A DNA stretch of 25,636 bases, from NCBI GenBank assembly GCA_023404805.1, contig JAEYAL010000021.1, forward strand, positions 1 through 25,636, in the 5' to 3' direction. The translations under genes were made by a program, and so were the position numbers. The notes below the pieces were generated by a model. It made no database searches, was not told where the DNA came from, and saw only the letters and a program-made list of their open reading frames with translations. The stretch is from Actinomycetes bacterium (GTDB lineage Bacteria; Actinomycetota; Thermoleophilia; Solirubrobacterales; Solirubrobacteraceae). Below are positions 20,738-25,636 of this stretch, in pieces; the first letter of the stretch is position 1; each line of letters begins with the position of its first letter.

Positions 20738-22744
20738 CTAGCCGCCGCTCGCGAACGCGCGCCAGCTCGGCACGAGCCGCGAGCCGGCGACGTCGTCGGC
20801 GGCGGCGCCGACGAAGCCGAGCGCGGTCGAGCCGTCGAGCAGCGTGATCGGACCCATCGCGAGGCCCGGCGGCACTTTGGAGCTGAACCACCCGAGGCGC
20901 TCCGTCGGCATCGACCACACCTCTACCTCGACGCCCGGCCCTTCGCCCTGAACGCGTTCGATGCCGGGCCGCGGCCCGAGCGCCGTCGCCAGGACGTGGA
21001 GGCGGTAGTCGGTGTCGGTCCGCGTCAGCCGGACGTATTCGGCGCCCGCTTCGATCATCTCGGGATTGGCGGGCAGGCCGGCCATGTGGGCGCCGCCGAC
21101 GGCGACGAGCACGCGATCGCCCGGACTGGCATCGCCCGGCGCTGCGGCTCCGCCGCCAGAGGCGCCACCCGCGTCGCGCACCGCGCGCTCCCAGCGGGCG
21201 CCGATCCGCAGCAGGCGCGTCTCGGCGAAGGGCAGCGCGTGCAGGCTCACGCCGAACGGCAGCCCGTCGAGGCGCGGCAGGCTCGGCAGCGAGAGCACCG
21301 ACAGGTCGAGCAGGTTGCCGAACGTGGTGAAGGTGCCCAGGCGCGCGTTGACGCCGACCGGGTCGGCGGCCAGCTCCTCATGGGTCGGGTGCTCCAGCAC
21401 GGTGGGGGTGAGCAGGGCATCGACCTCGGCCAGCACCGCGTGGGTCTGCTTCACGAGCGCGCGCAGCCGGTCGATCGCGGTGAACGCCTCCGCCGCAGTC
21501 GGAGTGGCCCCAGCGAGCACGATCGAGGCCACGGTCGGGTCGATGGACGGGTCGGCCTCGACACCGCCGGCCACGCCGACGGCAGCTTCGATGAAGGCGC
21601 CGACGGAGGCGTACCGCTCGGCGACGAACGCGCTGCCGTAGAGCATCTCGCCCGCCTCCAAGAACGGCGCCAGGTCGATCGGGACGAGCCGCACACCGCC
21701 AGGGACCGGCAGCGACTTGGCGAGCCGCAGCGCGTGTTCCCAGGCGATCGATGCTTCCTCGTCGGCGGCGGTCACGAGGATCGACGCCGGAATCCCGAGC
21801 ACCAGCTCGTCCTTGCTACGCGCCGGCGGCTGCGCCGCGGCGTCGCCACCGTGGCTCGCGGCACCGCGCACGGCGAGCGCCTCGTCGGTCGTCACCGTGG
21901 GGTCGTCGAACAGGCCGGCGGGGAAGCTCGAGCCCGCGGTCGGGGCGTGGCGCGACCACTGGTCGGCCGGGTCGGGGCCAGCCAGCACGTCGAGCGCCAG
22001 CGCCGCCGAGTCGATGTCGGCGGCGAAGATGCTCACGACGTCTTGCGACCGGCAGGCCGGCAGGACACCCGCCGTGCTCACGAGGCCCTTGCTCGGCTTG
22101 AGGCCGACGATGCCGTTCAGCGCGGCGGGCACGCGGCCCGATCCGGCGGTGTCGGTGCCCAGCGCCAGGGGCACGTCGCCGCGGGCCACGGCGACCGCCG
22201 ACCCCGACGAGGAGCCGCCCGAGATGCGGCCGGGGTGCCCGACGGCGTGCGGCGCCCCGTACGGCGATCTGGTCCCATTGAGGCCGGTGGCGAACTGGTC
22301 GAGGTTCGTGGTGCCGATGACGACCGCGCCGGCGTCTTCCAGGCGGCGGACCGCGGTGGCCGAGAGCTCGGCCGGCGCGCTCGCGAAGCTCGGGCAGGCA
22401 GCGGTCGTCGGGAGACCTTCGACGTCGATGTTGCCCTTGACCGCGACCGGCACACCGAGCAGGCGGGCATGCGGGCCCGCGAGCTCGGCGCGGATGGCGG
22501 CGGCTTCGACGGCGACCTCATCGAAGCGGTCGATCCAGACGGGATCCACCGTGGCGGACGCGTCGGGCAGCGCCGCTTCGGCGCCCGGTAGTGAGGGAGC
22601 CGGGAAGCGGATGCTCGCCGGGGCGCCATGCGCCTGCGCCCGGTGCAGGGCGGACAGCGCCGACTCGGCGACGGTCTGCTCGCCCAGCCGGACCCGCCCG
22701 AGGACGGCGCCGACCGGCTCAGAGGTGCTGCTCATGATGCTCAT
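20738..22744 (-). CDS. atzF: Allophanate hydrolase
   Basis: The 668-residue enzyme splits allophanate to ammonia and CO2, the last step of urea-amidolyase and guanidine-carboxylase pathways. The N-terminal amidase-signature domain has the full Ser-cisSer-Lys triad: K103 in VPVAVKGNID, S178 in ISGGSSSGSAV and nucleophile S202 in TDTAGSGRVPAA; the 24-residue gap between the serines matches the family. The C-terminal domain of about 120 residues (from VAVGGAHMAGLP, with AEYVRLTRTDTDYRLHVLA and GWFSSKVPPGLAMGPI) is the allophanate hydrolase extension that sets it apart from plain amidases. ATG 22744 overlaps the stop of the upstream carboxyltransferase (ATGA), so the genes are co-translated. Confidence 0.95.
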   Translation of the reverse strand: MSIMSSTSEPVGAVLGRVRLGEQTVAESALSALHRAQAHGAPASIRFPAPSLPGAEAALPDASATVDPVWIDRFDEVAVEAAAIRAELAGPHARLLGVPVAVKGNIDVEGLPTTAACPSFASAPAELSATAVRRLEDAGAVVIGTTNLDQFATGLNGTRSPYGAPHAVGHPGRISGGSSSGSAVAVARGDVPLALGTDTAGSGRVPAALNGIVGLKPSKGLVSTAGVLPACRSQDVVSIFAADIDSAALALDVLAGPDPADQWSRHAPTAGSSFPAGLFDDPTVTTDEALAVRGAASHGGDAAAQPPARSKDELVLGIPASILVTAADEEASIAWEHALRLAKSLPVPGGVRLVPIDLAPFLEAGEMLYGSAFVAERYASVGAFIEAAVGVAGGVEADPSIDPTVASIVLAGATPTAAEAFTAIDRLRALVKQTHAVLAEVDALLTPTVLEHPTHEELAADPVGVNARLGTFTTFGNLLDLSVLSLPSLPRLDGLPFGVSLHALPFAETRLLRIGARWERAVRDAGGASGGGAAAPGDASPGDRVLVAVGGAHMAGLPANPEMIEAGAEYVRLTRTDTDYRLHVLATALGPRPGIERVQGEGPGVEVEVWSMPTERLGWFSSKVPPGLAMGPITLLDGSTALGFVGAAADDVAGSRLVPSWRAFASGG

Positions 22745-24732
22745 GCTGCCCACCGGGCCCGTTCTTCGTCAAAGGCTGCGCCGCGTTGTGCACGCAGCGC
22801 GGCGATCTCTTCCTCGTTGGCGTGCTCCAGCGCGAGGCGGTCACTGAGCCGCAGCGTACCGTCGGTGATCGACACGACCTGGCGGCCAGCCGCTGACGCG
22901 TCGCGCAGGTCGGCCAGCTCGCGCTCGCTCACCAGCTCAAAGCGGATCCGGTCGAAGTGCCGCAGCAGCCACGGCGTCTCGCCCTCCACGGCGCCCGGCG
23001 CGGTGACCCGGCCGGCGTGCGCCGCGCGGTTCCACACCTGGACCGTCCGGCCGAACAGCTGGTATCCGCCCGGGCCCTCCATGCCGTAGATACACAGGAA
23101 GGAGCCGCCGATGCCGACGGCGTTCTCGGGCGTCCACCCGCGCGGGGGCGTGTACTTGGTGGTGACGAGCTGGTGCCGCGGGTCGAGCGGCAGCGCGACG
23201 GGCGCGCCGAGGTACACGTCGCCCAGGCCGATCACGCAGTAGCTCGCGTCGAGGATCGTGCGCTGCACTTCGGCGGCCGAGTCCAGGCCGTTGATCCGCC
23301 GGATGAACTCGATGTTGTCCGGGCACCACGGCGCGTCGGGCCGCACCTGCGCGGCGTAGCGGCGCATCGCCTCGACCGCCCCCGGGTGTTCCCAGCAGAG
23401 CGGCATCACGACTTCGCGAGACGGCACGGCCAGCTCGGACGCGGGCGGCAGGTTCGCCTCGAGCTCGCGCAGCGCGGCGATCACGTCGGCGTGGTCGAGC
23501 CGGGCGGGGTCGAACCGGACCTGCATGCAGCGCATACCCGGCGTGGTGTCGAGGATGCCCGGGACGGCAGCATCGCGCAGCGCGCTCTGGAGGACGTGGA
23601 TGCGGAAGCGCAGCGCCAGATCGGTCACCGCCTCGCCGTACTCCACGACCAGGTCGCAGTCGCCGGCGCGGCGGTAGCGCGCGGCGGGGCCGTTCTCCTC
23701 GATGACGGCGGGGAGGAGCTGCGCCGCCAGCGCCGGGGCGGGCGCTGCGGCAAGCGGCTCGCCGACGACCTGTAGCGCGTCGGCGGCTAGCGCGTGAGCG
23801 GCCGGCGCGAGCCGAACCTGGTCGCCCGGCCGCAGCTGCCCGATCTTCCACCGGTCCTCAAGCGACACGCAGAGCGGCGCCGCGAACCCGCCGAGGCTCG
23901 GGCCGTCGGGGCCGACGATGATCGGCGTGTTCCCCGACACCATGATCGCGCCGAGCGCGTAGGGCGTCTCCGTCACGTTCGACGGGTCCAGGCCGGCGTC
24001 GCCGCCGCTGTCGCGCGCCCATTTCGGGGTCGCGCCCTCCAACCGGACCCCCGTGCGGTCGGCCATGGTGCCGACCGTCCAGGTTGTGCTGAGCATGGTC
24101 GCCAGGCCTTCGGGGGCGAGGACGTCGGGCGCGCCGTGCGGCCCGTGGAGCACGCGCAGCGTCCAGGTCTCGGGGATCGCTGCGGCGGGCGCGACCGTGC
24201 CATCGGCGGGGACCGCGTCGTCGCCGACCGGGCCGATGCCGATGCGGTCGCCCGCTTGGAGAGGGCGGCCGTCGAAGCCGCCGAACGCCCCCGCGATGAA
24301 CGTCGAGCGGCTGCCGAGGTACTCGGGCACGTCGAGTCCACCGCGGACCGCGACGTAGATCCGCGCGCCGCGGTCGGCCCAGCCGATGTCGACCTGCTCG
24401 CCGGGACGCACCGTGATGGCGGTGTCGAGGGCCGCCGCTCGCCCGCCGACAGTGACGGCGACCTCGGCCCCGCTCACGGCGACGACACCGCCGCCGGGGA
24501 TCGTGAAGGCGGGCCCTTCGAGGGTGGCTTCGAGCCCGGCCGCGCCCGCCGTGTTACCCACGAGCGCGTTCGCGCGCGCGAGGGCGGCGGCGTCCATCGG
24601 GCCGGACGGAGGCACGCCGACCTCCCACAGGCCCGTGCGTCCGGGGAGGTCCTGCACCGTGGTGAGCATCCCCGGGCGGTCGACCTGGACCAGCCGCAGG
24701 AGCGGGACGAGGTCCTCAGCTGCGACGCTCAT
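22741..24732 (-). CDS. Carboxyltransferase subunit of urea/guanidine carboxylase (KipA-KipI fusion)
   Basis: The 663-residue product corresponds to the central carboxyltransferase part of urea carboxylase. The first half is an AHS2/KipA (PxpC-like) domain (PGMLTTVQDLPGRTGLWEVG, PPSGPMD, APLCVSLEDRWKIGQLRPGD). The second half is an AHS1/KipI (PxpB-like) domain (AGDCDLVVEYGEAV, CWEHPGAVEAM, TKYTPPRGWTPENAVGIGG, YGMEGPGGYQLFGRTVQVWN). It ends in a helical tail (AFDEERARWAA). There is no biotin carboxylase domain before it and no biotinyl Lys domain after it, unlike full-length enzymes of about 1,200 residues; those parts must be encoded elsewhere. ATG 24732 overlaps the upstream UAAP stop. Whether the substrate is urea or guanidine cannot be decided by eye. 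A 5-oxoprolinase role is less likely given the neighbours. Confidence 0.9.
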   Translation of the reverse strand: MSVAAEDLVPLLRLVQVDRPGMLTTVQDLPGRTGLWEVGVPPSGPMDAAALARANALVGNTAGAAGLEATLEGPAFTIPGGGVVAVSGAEVAVTVGGRAAALDTAITVRPGEQVDIGWADRGARIYVAVRGGLDVPEYLGSRSTFIAGAFGGFDGRPLQAGDRIGIGPVGDDAVPADGTVAPAAAIPETWTLRVLHGPHGAPDVLAPEGLATMLSTTWTVGTMADRTGVRLEGATPKWARDSGGDAGLDPSNVTETPYALGAIMVSGNTPIIVGPDGPSLGGFAAPLCVSLEDRWKIGQLRPGDQVRLAPAAHALAADALQVVGEPLAAAPAPALAAQLLPAVIEENGPAARYRRAGDCDLVVEYGEAVTDLALRFRIHVLQSALRDAAVPGILDTTPGMRCMQVRFDPARLDHADVIAALRELEANLPPASELAVPSREVVMPLCWEHPGAVEAMRRYAAQVRPDAPWCPDNIEFIRRINGLDSAAEVQRTILDASYCVIGLGDVYLGAPVALPLDPRHQLVTTKYTPPRGWTPENAVGIGGSFLCIYGMEGPGGYQLFGRTVQVWNRAAHAGRVTAPGAVEGETPWLLRHFDRIRFELVSERELADLRDASAAGRQVVSITDGTLRLSDRLALEHANEEEIAALRAQRGAAFDEERARWAA

Positions 24733-25636
24733 CGGACGACCTCCGGGGCCGGGGCGGCCGCAGTCGTCCGAGCGGCCTCGGCCTCGGCAGCGCCAGTCGC
24801 GCCAGCTCCCGCCGGCGCGTAGATCTCCGCGCGGACCGGCGTCGGGTCGAACGCGTTGCACGGGTTGTTGAGCTGCGGGCAGTTGCTGATCAGCACCAGC
24901 GTCGGCCGGTGGAACGTGAGCTCGAACCAGCCGCCTGGCCGCGACACGCCGTCAGCGAAGTCGAGGCCGCCGTCGCTGTCGAGCGGCACGTTCATGAAGA
25001 AGTTGATGTTGGCGGTCAGGTCGCGCTTGCCGATCGGCAGGCCGGACTCCACGAGCGCCCGCACGAACGTGTCGCGGCACGCGTGCTGGTAGCGGGTGTG
25101 CTCGCCATACCGCACGACGTTCGACTCGCGGGCACAGGCCCCGCCGAGCGTGTCGTGGTTGCCGATGGTGTCGGCGGTGATCGTCGCGAACGGGGCGCCC
25201 TCGGTCGCCATGATCCGCGAGCCGGTGGAGAGGTACGGGTTGCGCTGGTCGGCGACCGTGGCGGTGTGCGAGTACCGCACGCCGGCCGGATCCTCAGCGC
25301 AGAAGAACACGGTGTCGGCGGCCTGGTTGCCTTGCAGGTCGGTGATGCGCAGCACCTCGCCGGCCTCCACCCGGCGCAGCCAGCCGTCACCGGAGTCGAT
25401 GACCTCGTCGAGCCGGACGGTGCCGGCGATCGGCGGCGGCGTGATCGCCGGTGGCAGCTCGATCGGCTCGCCCGCGAGCGTGGCGCCGCCGGGGATCGCG
25501 GTACCGCGGACGGCTTCGGCGAGGTCGGTCTGCGGCGCAGGCGACGACCACGTGAGTCCTGCGCCCGCCGCGGTTCCCCCGGCGTCGCCGCGATCGAGCA
25601 GCGCTGCACCGGGCGCAAGCTGGGGCGCCCAGGCAG
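24729..25636 (-). CDS. Urea carboxylase-associated protein (DUF1989; CgdB/UAAP2-like), 5' end outside window
   Basis: The frame is open to the window edge with no ATG, GTG or TTG before 25370, and conserved family sequence (TVRLDEVIDSGDGWLRRVEAG) already lies upstream of that GTG, so the true start is outside. Family marks follow in order: LRITDLQGNQAADTVFF, HDTLGGACARESNVVRYG, LTANINFFMNVP and LVLISNCPQLNNPCNAFDPT. DUF1989 pairs in such operons form the carboxyguanidine deiminase CgdAB, which converts carboxyguanidine to allophanate. About 70 Pro/Ala/Gly-rich residues precede the domain, longer than usual, possibly a linker from a fused partner. The C-terminus has an Ala-rich tail of about 30 residues. 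The stop overlaps the carboxyltransferase start (ATGA). Confidence 0.9.
   Translation of the reverse strand, partial: AWAPQLAPGAALLDRGDAGGTAAGAGLTWSSPAPQTDLAEAVRGTAIPGGATLAGEPIELPPAITPPPIAGTVRLDEVIDSGDGWLRRVEAGEVLRITDLQGNQAADTVFFCAEDPAGVRYSHTATVADQRNPYLSTGSRIMATEGAPFATITADTIGNHDTLGGACARESNVVRYGEHTRYQHACRDTFVRALVESGLPIGKRDLTANINFFMNVPLDSDGGLDFADGVSRPGGWFELTFHRPTLVLISNCPQLNNPCNAFDPTPVRAEIYAPAGAGATGAAEAEAARTTAAAPAPEVVR

Noticed and set aside
20996..22591. 531-codon open frame on the plus strand
   Set aside because: It is antisense to the clearly recognised allophanate hydrolase and shows no domain-like pattern.
24729..25370. DUF1989 gene starting at GTG 25370
   Set aside because: Family-conserved sequence continues upstream of this GTG in the same frame, so it is an internal codon.
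1..25636. tRNA, rRNA, insertion sequences, integrase or attachment sites
   Set aside because: None could be recognised on either strand by reading the sequence and its translations.

Overview
The window is very GC-rich, uses GTG and ATG starts, and is dominated by codons ending in G or C. Its mix of genes (Ig-like surface proteins, a secreted RTX-like calcium-binding protein, a CAP/SCP protein, many small orphan proteins) suggests a soil actinobacterium, most likely of the Thermoleophilia (Solirubrobacter/Conexibacter/Patulibacter type). This assignment is an inference from style and content; there is no rRNA or other marker gene here. Many genes lack a Shine-Dalgarno sequence and instead carry a TANNNT hexamer 6-8 nt before the start codon, which points to leaderless transcripts.

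Left part (1-4838). The 3' end of a PTTPA-repeat surface protein runs into a convergent TetR regulator. The TetR gene is divergent from an SRPBCC protein across a perfect inverted-repeat operator. Next come a translationally coupled DUF2945-DUF427 pair, a stand-alone HD hydrolase with all the residues of a small alarmone (ppGpp) hydrolase, a small orphan protein, and an AAA/DUF4143 ATPase whose promoter is spanned by an inverted repeat.

DNA-modification cluster (5033-7982). A 5-methylcytosine methyltransferase, a VapB/VapC toxin-antitoxin pair, a Vsr-type mismatch endonuclease and a DUF488 protein follow one another on one strand. No restriction endonuclease is recognisable. A duplicated 54-bp intergenic element follows DUF488.

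Middle part (8195-12413). This holds small unknown proteins, a SEC-C zinc-motif protein divergent from an unknown gene across a second operator-like region, a basic single-pass membrane protein, and a DUF5718 (FAH-like) protein closed by a strong hairpin.

Cassette at 12561-15161. Four tightly overlapping genes encode a 36-bp-repeat protein ending in a Cys/His motif, a leaderless beta-sandwich (Ig/CARDB-like) protein, a membrane-anchored Ig-like protein with an extreme His-rich tail, and a second small Ig-like protein. I cannot assign this cassette to any described system. It is the best candidate here for something new.

Right part (15243-25636). A membrane-anchored protein, a secreted RTX-like protein, a predicted PD-(D/E)XK-fold protein, a secreted CAP-domain protein and an acidic orphan are all on the plus strand. 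A minus-strand operon enters from the right edge: a UAAP/CgdB-like DUF1989 protein, a carboxyltransferase-only urea/guanidine carboxylase subunit, and allophanate hydrolase. They are coupled by ATGA overlaps. Together they look like the lower part of a guanidine (or urea) nitrogen-assimilation pathway.
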